A stretch of 7,198 nt of DNA from DASQUK01 sp046723645 (GCA_046723645.1 JBKOUY010000066.1:1-7198), one strand, 5' to 3'; counted from the stretch's first letter, positions 1 to 6,282 are shown. Notes: generated by a model not told the origin, from the letters alone. Program-made: numbers and translations.

Positions 1-535
1 TGACCTCCGCATCGACGACCTCAGCAGGTGGTCGACGGCTGCAGTTGCCGGCGAGCTCGAGATCGACGGCAGGAGGCAGCGCCGCCGGGTCAGGCGGAGC
101 GACGGACAGGAAGTGACTGGCCTGCTCCCTCCCCGACCGACAGAGGGTGAGGAAGTGGTAGGCGCCTCGATCCAACCCGGCCTCACCTGCGGCGCGCCAG
201 TTCGCGTCGAACCGTGCGTCGGTGAAGTCGCCGCCCTCGCTCGCCTTGATGTACGCGAACTCGATGCCGTCCTCGGCGACCGCGCGCCAGTCGATCGCGC
301 CCTGGTGGTTAGACACGTCGATGCCGTAGCGCTCACCGTCCCGCAACGGCGGGCGCCAGTTCGGCACGAACAGGAACCAGAAGCCCGCGGCGGCCGCCGC
401 CAAGACGACGAGGATCCCGCCGCCTACCCACGGCCATCGACGCCGTCGACGGGGCACCTCCCCTCCGGCGGGCTCGGGTGTCAACGGCAGGTGCGGCTCG
501 CCGGCTGGCGACACGGCCCCCCTCTCGGGCGCCAT
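1..535 (-). CDS. Membrane-anchored GH25 family lysozyme (1,4-beta-N-acetylmuramidase), 3' end beyond window
   Basis: The minus-strand frame is open from an ATG at 535 to the window edge, giving the first 178 codons; no stop falls inside the window. Residues 1-35 are a Pro-rich and then Arg-rich cytoplasmic tail (RRRRRW). Residues of about 36-57 form one hydrophobic segment (GGGILVVLAAAAAGFWFLFV), so the enzyme is probably anchored with its catalytic domain outside. From about residue 69 the sequence follows glycoside hydrolase family 25: YGIDVSNHQG with the first active-site Asp, then IEFAYIKASEGGDFTD, then GAYHFL, then PPAVDLEL, which carries the DxE catalytic pair. This family cleaves the MurNAc-GlcNAc bond of peptidoglycan. 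The start lies 3 bases after the stop of the putative anti-sigma gene and has no strong ribosome site, so translation is probably coupled. The role as an output of the upstream sigma factor is inferred from position. The GH25 assignment is firm; the C-terminal third is unseen. Confidence 0.9.
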   Translation of the reverse strand, partial: MAPERGAVSPAGEPHLPLTPEPAGGEVPRRRRRWPWVGGGILVVLAAAAAGFWFLFVPNWRPPLRDGERYGIDVSNHQGAIDWRAVAEDGIEFAYIKASEGGDFTDARFDANWRAAGEAGLDRGAYHFLTLCRSGREQASHFLSVAPPDPAALPPAVDLELAGNCSRRPPAEVVDAEV

Positions 536-538
536 TCG

Positions 539-2068
539 TCAACAGGCAGGGGGTACCACGAGGCGTCCCAGTTGTTCTTGGGCCGTGGCCCGAGTCTCTG
601 CGCTCGGTTCCGACGGCATTGGCGGCACTCCCGTCGGATCGCCACCTCCGTAGAAGACGATCAGATCGATGTTCCAGCCGTCGACCTGGGCCAGCAGCCG
701 GTCGGCGTAGACGTCGTCGGGCTGCCCCTCCAAGCCGCCGGGCTCCGCGTCGTCGAGCGAAAGCGGGATCTCGCGAGCCGGCAAATCCGCCTTGCCCGCC
801 GGCCAGAACATCGCATACAGCAACACGCCGGCCTCCTCGAGCCGTTCCACGGTGTCCCACGGTGCGTCGCCCGACTGGGTGTTCGGGCCGAGTGGAATGT
901 TCGCTGCGGTCGCCGCAACGCCCGTCTGGACGGTCTCCCAGCCGGGCGCGGGACCGAAGTACGGGGCGGTGCCGCACGATGCCTCGGAGTCACCCGGGGG
1001 TGCCGTGGTCGAGGACGGCGAGCCGGTCGTAGTCGGCGAGCCCGTGGCGCATGGTGCGGGCGTCGCGGCCGGTGGCGGTGTCTCGTTCGGCATGTAGACC
1101 TTCGGTGCGCAGCCGAAGTTCGATAGGACCGAGTGGCGCACGGTTCTGCTGCCGTCGTCGAAGTTGGTGGTTGCATTGACCTCGCGCACGTACCCCATGT
1201 CGTCGACGGCGACGCGTTCGGTCGTGCCCCGGTAGCCGCTCTGTTCGAGCAGGGGAAGCGCAGCCGCGATCGTCTGGCGCTGGTTGTCGCTCAGGTTCGG
1301 AGCGTCGGCCAGTCGTGTGACGTCGATGGTGATGTCGTAGTAGGTGACCGGCACGTCGCCGACGGTTCCGGCGCCGGCGGGCTCGGCGCTCGCGATGGCC
1401 TCCTCCTCCAGGTAGAGGTACCCGCCGCGGCTCGCGATCGAGATCATGGCGAGTGCGCCCGGCCCGCGGCCGAGGGTCCCGACCACCAGGCCCGAGTAGT
1501 CGGCCAAGGGCAGGCCAGGCGTCCCCGGCCCGTAGCCGACGCCGGCGCCGCCCAGCTGCCACACATGCGTGGAGTTCACGTGCGTCGTGATCGCGCCCAG
1601 ACTCGGGCTGTTCGTCTCCGCGACCATTGCGTACGGCTCGAGGTTGACGATGGCGTGCCCGGTGAACTGGTTCGTCAGCGCTCCTGACGCCTCGCACCAT
1701 GTCGACCCTGTCGGGCTCGAGTCCGGGCCAGCGATGGCCGCACACAAGCTCGTCCCGGGCTGGGTCATCGTCGTGACGATGTCCATCTCGTAGCTGCCCG
1801 CGGCGGAGGTCCGCCCGACAGCCGCCCGTACGGTCGCCAGCGCGTCCCCTGGGCCGCCGCTGACGACCCGTCCGTCGTCGCCGCCGCCGTTCAGTCGCAT
1901 CACGATGAGCGGCACCGACGCCAACACCGTCAGCACGCTGACCACACGCACGGCCCGACGTCGGTGCCGGCGGCGCCTTACCTGCTGCGTCACCTGGTCG
2001 GCGGTGGGTAAGTCGGGTGGGCCGACCGAGCGGCGCAGATCCCGGAGCCGGTCCTCGATGGCCGTCAT
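539..2068 (-). CDS. Single-pass membrane protein, putative anti-sigma factor of the adjacent ECF sigma factor
   Basis: This 509-residue protein has a short N-terminal cytoplasmic part (about 1-40) that ends in a dense basic run (VRRRRHRRRAVR). One membrane segment follows at about 42-58 (VVSVLTVLASVPLIVM), then a large extracytoplasmic region. Residues of about 75-320 form a globular domain, 328-366 are a Pro/Thr/Ser-rich linker, and about 365-509 form a second domain ending in Cys. The ATG overlaps the sigma stop as ATGA, with an AAGGAGG ribosome site about 10 bases upstream. Position, overlap and topology match the membrane anti-sigma partners of actinobacterial ECF sigma factors. There is no HxxxCxxC zinc motif in the cytoplasmic part, so it is not a classical ZAS-domain anti-sigma factor. 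The extracellular cysteines (about 109, 125, 320, 340, 365, 509) could form disulfides. The first domain loosely recalls lipid-binding LppX-like folds, but I cannot support that from motifs. The anti-sigma role is inferred from context. Confidence 0.75.
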   Translation of the reverse strand: MTAIEDRLRDLRRSVGPPDLPTADQVTQQVRRRRHRRRAVRVVSVLTVLASVPLIVMRLNGGGDDGRVVSGGPGDALATVRAAVGRTSAAGSYEMDIVTTMTQPGTSLCAAIAGPDSSPTGSTWCEASGALTNQFTGHAIVNLEPYAMVAETNSPSLGAITTHVNSTHVWQLGGAGVGYGPGTPGLPLADYSGLVVGTLGRGPGALAMISIASRGGYLYLEEEAIASAEPAGAGTVGDVPVTYYDITIDVTRLADAPNLSDNQRQTIAAALPLLEQSGYRGTTERVAVDDMGYVREVNATTNFDDGSRTVRHSVLSNFGCAPKVYMPNETPPPAATPAPCATGSPTTTGSPSSTTAPPGDSEASCGTAPYFGPAPGWETVQTGVAATAANIPLGPNTQSGDAPWDTVERLEEAGVLLYAMFWPAGKADLPAREIPLSLDDAEPGGLEGQPDDVYADRLLAQVDGWNIDLIVFYGGGDPTGVPPMPSEPSAETRATAQEQLGRLVVPPAC

Positions 2069-2502
2069 GGTGCGTTGGCCTCCTTGCGGTCGGTGAGCTG
2101 TTCGGCCAGTCGTCGGCGCCCTGCCACCAGCGCCGCCGACGCCGCTCCCTCGCTGATGCCGAGGACACCGGCGACGTCCCGCTCGGTCAGGTCACCGACA
2201 TAGCGGAGCACGATCGCCTCACGTTGGCGCCGAGGGAGCGCCGCCACCGCATCCCACAGCTCCGGATCGATGTCCGACGGCGGGATCCAACGGAGTCGCT
2301 CCCGCCGCAACACCCGAGACTCGAGCGCCCGGCGGCGCATGCGGCGCCGCAGCTCATTGAGCGCCACGCGGTAGACCCACCCGGCGGGCGAGTCCATCGA
2401 TGCGACGCGGGGCCATCGCTCGTAGGCACGGCCAAACGCCTCGGCCACCGCGTCGCGCGCGGCCTCGGCGTCGCCACTGATCACAAGCAGCGAACGCGCC
2501 AT
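2065..2502 (-). CDS. ECF-type (extracytoplasmic function) RNA polymerase sigma factor
   Basis: From the ATG at 2502 the protein has 145 residues. Residues of about 1-60 match sigma region 2 (ISGDAEAARDAVAEAFGRAYERW, then SPAGWVYRVALNELRRRMRRR). After a short linker, about 80-140 match region 4, with LPRRQREAIVLRYVGDLTERDVAGVLGIS forming the helix-turn-helix. Only regions 2 and 4 are present, as in ECF sigma factors, so it should direct RNA polymerase to a small stress or envelope regulon. The in-frame codons just upstream of this ATG read IDFATFYETERDG, which is recognisable region 2.1, yet the open frame back to a TGA at 2566-2568 contains no ATG, GTG or TTG. The coordinates therefore use the only canonical start, and the true protein probably begins near 2541 (see findings). 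The gene overlaps the next one by ATGA. It lies about 55-95 bases after the SRPBCC gene on the same strand, so it may be read through from that operon or have its own promoter. Confidence 0.85.
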   Translation of the reverse strand: MARSLLVISGDAEAARDAVAEAFGRAYERWPRVASMDSPAGWVYRVALNELRRRMRRRALESRVLRRERLRWIPPSDIDPELWDAVAALPRRQREAIVLRYVGDLTERDVAGVLGISEGAASAALVAGRRRLAEQLTDRKEANAP

Positions 2503-2597
2503 CCCGTCCCGCTCGGTCTCGTAAAAGGTCGCGAAATCGATCCCCCTACCCCCGCTTCTGCTCTCTCAAGTCACGAGACCACCCGATTCCCTTGGTT

Positions 2598-3086
2598 TCA
2601 ATCCTCGCGGCGGCGGCTGCAGCTCTCGGTGAAACGGCGCTCCGCCTCGGCCTTCAGATACTCACCTCGGATCGCGATGAGCCTCTCCATGTAGCTCGCG
2701 AGCACGGCCCGTTCGACCAGCCCCCCGATTGGCCCGAGCGGAGCGCCGAACCGCACGCGATCGATCATCCGGCTGCCGGCACCGACGGCCCCGAACAAGT
2801 GCTCGTGGTGGAACGACCGGAACGGCCCGCGGACCTGCTCGTCGACGAAGCGGCGCGGGCGCTCGAGCGCCGTCACCTTGCTCGTCATCGTGAACGGGAT
2901 CCGGAAGTGCGTCGCGCGCCACGTCACGGTCTCGCCGAGTCCGATCCGTCCCGTGGTCACGCCCGCAATCGCTCGCTCGTTCGACGCCGGCATGGACGAC
3001 CGATGTGCGTCGATGTCGAGCGACAGGTCGAACACGAGCTCTGGCGGTGCGTCGATCAGGATCTCACGCTCGAAGCGAACGGTCAT
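2598..3086 (-). CDS. SRPBCC-family (polyketide cyclase/START-like) protein
   Basis: This is a 162-residue protein. The open frame extends further upstream to 3263, but that part is the shadow of the DUF4166 gene; the ATG at 3086 begins the typical SRPBCC opening strand (MTVRFEREILIDAPPELVFD). Other family features follow: the helix after APPELVFDLSLD, GLGETVTWRATHF in mid-domain, VTALERPRRFVDEQVRGPFRSFHHEH in the antiparallel sheet, MIDRVRFGAPLGPIG, and a C-terminal amphipathic helix (about 122-150) ending in a basic tail. SRPBCC proteins form a helix-grip cavity for hydrophobic ligands; some are enzymes, others carriers or cyclases. No catalytic residue pair can be assigned and no signal peptide or membrane segment is seen, so it is cytoplasmic. 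It begins 8 bases after the DUF4166 stop and is the last gene of the MerR-led run. The family call is strong; the substrate is unknown. Confidence 0.85.
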   Translation of the reverse strand: MTVRFEREILIDAPPELVFDLSLDIDAHRSSMPASNERAIAGVTTGRIGLGETVTWRATHFRIPFTMTSKVTALERPRRFVDEQVRGPFRSFHHEHLFGAVGAGSRMIDRVRFGAPLGPIGGLVERAVLASYMERLIAIRGEYLKAEAERRFTESCSRRRED

Positions 3087-3094
3087 CGAAGCGA

Positions 3095-3775
3095 CTACTC
3101 GCGGTGCTCCTCGCGCACAGGTCGGACGTTCGGCGGAACGTCTCCGGCGGGACAGGCGTACTCCTCGACGGTGAAGGAGCCGCGGTAGCCGAAGAGCGGT
3201 CCGAGGACATCGTTCGCGACGTGAACCTCGATGCGGAAGCACGCCGCGGCCTCGTCCCACCACTCACGCACCTCGGCGATACCGGAGAAGATCGGCGGGA
3301 AGCGGAACGCCACTGGGCCTTCGTAGAAGCGTTGCTCGCCGCTCCGGATGCACATGGCTCCCTCATCGTCGACCGAGCACTGGAGGTCGACCGCGAGATG
3401 CTGGTGCGTCCCGAGGTAGTCGACGATCGTGCCGCGGCCTTTGCTGAAGACCATGGTGGCGTCGAAGGCGCGGACCCGGCGGGGGAAGCGGAACCGGCGC
3501 GCCCAGGTGACCGTCTCGCGGCCGAACCGGTCGATGTAGGCGTAATTGGCGATCGTGAACGGGACCTGCGCCCCCCGGCTCGGGAACAGGACGCGCCTCG
3601 TGGAGCCAAGCATGAGGAAGGGAAGCGTCCACCACGGGCCCCGCCAGACCTCGTCCATCAGACCCGTGCCGACCTGGCAGGTCTCGTCGACGGAGGAGAA
3701 GCCGAACCGCCACTGCATTCGCGGATGGAGTCGATCGAAGGCGGAACCGAGCGCTTGGCGGTAGATCGAGGTCAT
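3095..3775 (-). CDS. DUF4166 domain-containing protein
   Basis: This is a 226-residue protein. The ATG at 3775 overlaps the stop of the preceding gene as ATGA and has a good ribosome site (GGGGGAG, 5 bases away), which decides the start over the much longer open frame reaching 4399. The sequence matches what I recall of DUF4166 almost throughout: LHPRMQWRFGFSS near residues 16-28, GLMDEVWRGPWWTLPFL, PFTIANYAYIDRFGRETVTW, RRVRAFDATMVFSKGRG, DYLGTHQHLAVDL, MCIRSGEQRFYEGPVAFRFP and LFGYRGSFTVEEY. The biochemical role of DUF4166 is not established to my knowledge. The strand-rich, Trp/Phe-rich composition without signal peptide or membrane segments suggests a cytoplasmic beta-rich protein. Tight coupling to an SRPBCC-DoxX fusion and an SRPBCC protein suggests work on the same hydrophobic ligand or pathway. 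The family call is confident; the function is unknown. Confidence 0.85.
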   Translation of the reverse strand: MTSIYRQALGSAFDRLHPRMQWRFGFSSVDETCQVGTGLMDEVWRGPWWTLPFLMLGSTRRVLFPSRGAQVPFTIANYAYIDRFGRETVTWARRFRFPRRVRAFDATMVFSKGRGTIVDYLGTHQHLAVDLQCSVDDEGAMCIRSGEQRFYEGPVAFRFPPIFSGIAEVREWWDEAAACFRIEVHVANDVLGPLFGYRGSFTVEEYACPAGDVPPNVRPVREEHRE

Positions 3776-4725
3776 GGAAGCTCCCCCACGTCTGGTTGAC
3801 GATCGGGAGCGCGACGCAGCGGTCGCCCACCACTCGGTCGCCCCTCCTTCGTCGCCAGGGCGACGCCAGCGAGGGCGGCCACGGCGAGCCCGACCGACGC
3901 GGGGTTGAAGGCTCTTGTGAGGGTCGACCGATCTGCCTTGGCGGCGCCGATCGCAAGGGTCGGCATCGCCGCGAGCGCGACCACGAACGGCCACCGCTCG
4001 TTCGCACGGGCGACGGTCGTCACGGCGAACGCAGCCTCGACGGCGCCGACGGCGCGCACGACTCGGGTTGCCCGACGATGCGGGAGGCCGAGACCCTGCC
4101 AGATGGCGACCTCGCCACCGTCGAGCTTCCCGACCTTCGGTACCAAGCCCTGGTACGCGAAGACACCAGCAAGCCCGCCGACGGCGATGGCGTGGGCGAT
4201 GGCGTGGTTCCGGGTCTGTTCGGGTGGTGTGCCGTCCTCGAGCCAGAGACGCAGACGGTCGAAACTCCACGCGGTGGCCCAGCCGAAGATCGGCCGGAAC
4301 GCCCACCTGTCGATGAGCCTGCCGACGCGACCCCATCGGGGCCGATAGTCGTAGCGCGTCAGGAAGCGCACGCCGTCGCCCTCGGGGACATACCGCCAAT
4401 AGCCAGCGCCCGCGTCGATGATCGACCGGCGGTCAGCGGCCCAGAACTTCAACCCGGACCACCGCGTTCCGTCCAACCGGTCCCGCTCGCCGAGCGATTC
4501 CCCGATGCCGCCGATGGTGACGCCGGGGGCGACGGTCGTGGCGTACGTGAAGCGCTGCGGCTCGCCGTCTGCCCTCGGGAGATAGGAGATCGCGCCGAAG
4601 CGAAGGTCCCAGCGCTGGTGCTGGTCGGGCTGCTGTGTCGCCTCCCACACGCGCTCGATGGGCGCGTTGATCCGCGACTCGACGTAGATCGGTCGCCGCC
4701 GGGGTCCTTCCGCCGAGATCTTCAT
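3772..4725 (-). CDS. SRPBCC domain fused to DoxX-like membrane domain
   Basis: This 317-residue protein has two parts. Residues of about 12-165 form an SRPBCC domain: YVESRINAPIERVWEATQQPDQHQRWDLRF at the front, then RFTYATTVAPGVTIGGIGES, then GAGYWRYVPEGDGVRFLTRYDYRPRWG, and a closing helix through about 160. Residues of about 174-292 are hydrophobic with four likely membrane helices (about 174-195, 222-239, 245-263, 277-292). The motifs YQGLVPKV and TRAFNPASVGL fit the DoxX-like family. The soluble ligand-binding domain therefore sits on a four-helix membrane module, suggesting binding or modification of a membrane-soluble compound at the cytoplasmic face. The start overlaps the MerR stop as ATGA and the stop overlaps the DUF4166 start, so the three genes are translationally coupled. 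DoxX relatives are often linked to redox or quinone chemistry, but no catalytic residues can be assigned here. Confidence 0.85.
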   Translation of the reverse strand: MKISAEGPRRRPIYVESRINAPIERVWEATQQPDQHQRWDLRFGAISYLPRADGEPQRFTYATTVAPGVTIGGIGESLGERDRLDGTRWSGLKFWAADRRSIIDAGAGYWRYVPEGDGVRFLTRYDYRPRWGRVGRLIDRWAFRPIFGWATAWSFDRLRLWLEDGTPPEQTRNHAIAHAIAVGGLAGVFAYQGLVPKVGKLDGGEVAIWQGLGLPHRRATRVVRAVGAVEAAFAVTTVARANERWPFVVALAAMPTLAIGAAKADRSTLTRAFNPASVGLAVAALAGVALATKEGRPSGGRPLRRAPDRQPDVGELP

Positions 4726-5459
4726 GACTCGATCAGGGCGCCGAGGCGCTCGCGGCCGAGGCGGGCGACGCTCGCGTCGAGGGCCGCGGCGAGCACCTGG
4801 CGGGCGGTGGACTGGAGACGGGCAAGGGTATGCGCCAGCTCACGGGCCTCATCGGTGTCGAGGCCGCGCTGCCAGTCGGCCGGTGCGAGGTAGGTCTCGA
4901 ACAGAGCGGTGAAGCGCGCGGCGATGTCGTCCGTGTGGGCGACGAGCGCTTCCCACTCGTCGAGGATCACGTCGAGGGGGATACCGAGGTGAGCGAGCAC
5001 TGAGCCCGTCTCCAGGAATCGTCGATCGGCGACGCGAAACTGGCCGGCCTCGGTGGGCTGCACCAGCCCGAGCGACACCGCCCGTTGCATGACCTCGGGC
5101 GTCATCGCCCCCTCCGGGAGCCGACTGAGCAGCTCGGCAGGATCGATGACGACAGCGTGCGCGTCCCCGAGCAGGGCATCGAGCTCCGCCTCGACGCCGA
5201 CGACTGCATCGAGGGTCCGGCCCCGTTCCCACTGGTCGAGCAGGTTGGCGATGCCTGCCAGCGAGTAGCCCTCAGCCTGGAGGCGTGCGATCAGCCGAAG
5301 GCGGCTGAGATGAGAGTCGTCGTACCAGCCGGTGCGGCCTTCCAGCCGCGGCGGGGCCAGCAACCCTCGGGTCTGGTACAGGCGCACGGTCGTGGAGGCG
5401 ACGCCTGCTCGCCGTGCCAGCTCGTCCAGGCGGTACTCGCTGCCCACCGACTCCTCCAT
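4722..5459 (-). CDS. MerR-family transcriptional regulator
   Basis: This protein has 245 residues from the ATG at 5459. The N-terminal winged helix is classic MerR: YRLDELARRAGVASTTVRLYQTRGLL (about 9-34), PPRLEGRTGWYDDSHLSRLRLIARLQAEGYSLAGI (about 36-70), then a dimerisation helix. Residues of about 95-245 form an unassigned alpha-helical effector domain. The protein has no cysteine, so it is not a metal- or thiol-sensing MerR; an organic ligand is more likely. The start is ambiguous: the ATG has only a weak ribosome site, whereas its codons 2-3 form GGAGGAG, well placed for a GTG at 5447 (codon 5, 241 residues). It leads the minus-strand operon and diverges from the DUF2071-like gene across a 42-base gap with a palindrome, so it probably controls both directions. 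Confidence 0.92.
   Translation of the reverse strand: MEESVGSEYRLDELARRAGVASTTVRLYQTRGLLAPPRLEGRTGWYDDSHLSRLRLIARLQAEGYSLAGIANLLDQWERGRTLDAVVGVEAELDALLGDAHAVVIDPAELLSRLPEGAMTPEVMQRAVSLGLVQPTEAGQFRVADRRFLETGSVLAHLGIPLDVILDEWEALVAHTDDIAARFTALFETYLAPADWQRGLDTDEARELAHTLARLQSTARQVLAAALDASVARLGRERLGALIES
5447..5458 (-). promoter_or_regulatory. Ribosome binding site deciding an alternative GTG start of the MerR gene
   Basis: On the minus strand the bases after the upstream ATG read GGAGGAGTCGGTG. GGAGG lies 5 bases before GTG, a good anti-16S match, while the bases before the ATG itself (GCAAGCGG) are poor. The translation from GTG (VGSEYRLDEL) still contains the whole MerR DNA-binding domain. If the transcript starts very close to the ATG, leaderless initiation at the ATG remains possible. 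Confidence 0.4.
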
Positions 5460-5463
5460 CCGC

Positions 5464-5494
5464 TTGCAATCGGTATGAGAGTGTTTGATAGCGT
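5464..5494 (+). promoter_or_regulatory. Possible promoter of the DUF2071-like gene with long 19-base spacer
   Basis: TTGCAA at 5464-5469 resembles a -35 box and TAGCGT at 5489-5494 is a weak -10 box. The spacer between them is 19 bases, the stretched spacing typical of MerR-activated promoters. Transcription would start at or near the ATG at 5502, which has no ribosome site, giving a leaderless transcript. The -10 box is poor and the palindrome overlaps it rather than lying in the spacer, so this is tentative. Confidence 0.25.
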
Positions 5495-5499
5495 ATCAA
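5485..5499. promoter_or_regulatory. Perfect palindrome TTGATA-GCG-TATCAA, candidate MerR operator
   Basis: This inverted repeat has 6-base perfect arms around a 3-base centre. With one mismatch per arm it extends to 9-base arms (5482-5502). It lies in the 42-base gap between the divergent MerR and DUF2071-like genes and ends 2 bases before the latter's ATG. MerR regulators bind dyads in their own divergent promoter regions. On the minus strand TTGATA (5499-5494) could be a -35 box with TACCGA (5475-5470) as -10, an 18-base spacer. The symmetry is seen directly; the binding role is inferred. Confidence 0.55.
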
Positions 5500-5501
5500 T
5501 C

Positions 5502-6281
5502 ATGAACGGGCAAACGGGCGCCAGGCCGGGCGCCGTGCGAGGCAAGATCCGGAGCCGGCTGTTGGTGAACGCGCTGGTCGACCCCGACGAGGCGGCCCAG
5601 CGGCTACCGAAGGGGCTGCGGCCACATGTCATCGGCCAAGGCACGGTGGTCGGCTGCTGCCTCCTCGACATCGTCGCGATCCGACCCGCTCCGTTGCCGG
5701 CGATGGTTGGCGCATCGCTCCAGGCGGCTGCGCACCGCATCTCGGTGGAGTGGGATGACGACACCGGGGCGACGACCGTCGGCGTCTATGTCCCGCTGAG
5801 GCTGACCCACTCACGGATCGCCGCCGCGTTCGGCGGTCGGGTGTTCCCGGGAGTTCACCGGCGAGCCTCGGTCAAGCTGACCCAGGACGGTGAGTGCCTT
5901 GCATGGCGGGTCGAAGCCGGCGACGAGCCCGGCGCTTACTCCGTGCGCGTCGACGCGGCGCCGTGTCGCGGCTCGACGTTGACCGTACGCGAGCCCATCG
6001 AAGCCACGTGCCTCGGCGCAGAGGTCGGGCTATCGCCCGGTCATGACGGAGCGCTCGAGGCGGTTCGAATGACACCTCGCCACAGGCATGCGCAACCCGT
6101 CGAGGTCCACCACCTCGACTCCGCGTTCGCGGCGAGCTTCGCCAGCGCGGCGCCCGCCCCCACCTACGTGATGCGCGACGTCGCCGTGACGTGGACGCGT
6201 GAATGGGTGCCTCTGCTCTCACGCATGGAAGCGCTGCCCGAGCCTGCGACCACCCGGTCCAGTGGGCGAGGGGGGACTTGA
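5502..6281 (+). CDS. DUF2071-like protein (acetoacetate decarboxylase-like fold)
   Basis: This is a 259-residue protein from the ATG at 5502. The open frame extends back to 5085, but that part lies over the MerR gene and is a shadow. The opening IRSRLLVNALVDPDEAAQRLPKGLRPHV matches the start of the DUF2071/YqjF-like group, where a phrase of the type 'VDPE..RRLLPPGLRP' recurs. Further matches are GCCLLDIVAIRPAPLPAMVG, AAHRISVEWDDDTGATTVGVYVPLRLTHSRIAAAFGGRVFPGVHRRASV, and VMRDVAVTW near the end. The family has a beta-rich fold related to acetoacetate decarboxylase; I see no decarboxylase Lys pair and assign no reaction. No signal peptide or membrane segment is seen. It has no ribosome site and begins 2 bases after the palindrome, so it is probably leaderless and MerR-controlled. 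The last residues (TTRSSGRGGT) and the TGA stop lie in or near the tRNA-Leu-like sequence, so the natural C-terminus may have been altered. Confidence 0.75.
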   Translation: MNGQTGARPGAVRGKIRSRLLVNALVDPDEAAQRLPKGLRPHVIGQGTVVGCCLLDIVAIRPAPLPAMVGASLQAAAHRISVEWDDDTGATTVGVYVPLRLTHSRIAAAFGGRVFPGVHRRASVKLTQDGECLAWRVEAGDEPGAYSVRVDAAPCRGSTLTVREPIEATCLGAEVGLSPGHDGALEAVRMTPRHRHAQPVEVHHLDSAFAASFASAAPAPTYVMRDVAVTWTREWVPLLSRMEALPEPATTRSSGRGGT

Positions 6282-6282
6282 A
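6261..6282 (-). other. tRNA-Leu 3'-end fragment, candidate attachment (att) site remnant
   Basis: On the minus strand the sequence contains TTCAAGTC, the T-loop and first base of the T-stem, followed by CCCCC, the acceptor strand CTCGCCC and an A at the discriminator position. This is how many actinobacterial tRNA-Leu genes that begin GGGCGAG end. The T-stem 5' strand (CGGAG) does not pair fully with CCCCC, and upstream there is no GGGCGAG acceptor strand, anticodon arm or D-arm at proper spacing, so it is not a complete tRNA. Such 3' fragments are the usual scar of an element integrated into a tRNA gene. The orientation puts the element on the right (6283 onward) and the chromosome on the left. 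Confidence 0.5.

Noticed and set aside
113..1126. Long plus-strand open frame of 337 codons
   Set aside because: It lies antisense to the GH25 and anti-sigma genes, is Arg/Gly/Ala-rich without any family motif, and is a by-product of high GC.
2571..2599. Possible ECF-type autoregulated promoter before the sigma gene (GAAACC, then CGTGA)
   Set aside because: The spacing is about 18 bases and the -10 part is weak; not enough to call a promoter.
3776..4399. Upstream extension of the DUF4166 frame (434 codons in all)
   Set aside because: It overlaps the SRPBCC-DoxX gene in another frame; the ATG at 3775 has a good ribosome site and begins the conserved part.
3796..4893. Long plus-strand open frame of 365 codons
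   Set aside because: It is antisense to the SRPBCC-DoxX and MerR genes and has low-complexity composition with no recognisable domain.
5085..5501. Upstream extension of the DUF2071-like frame
   Set aside because: It is antisense to the MerR gene; family similarity starts only after the ATG at 5502.
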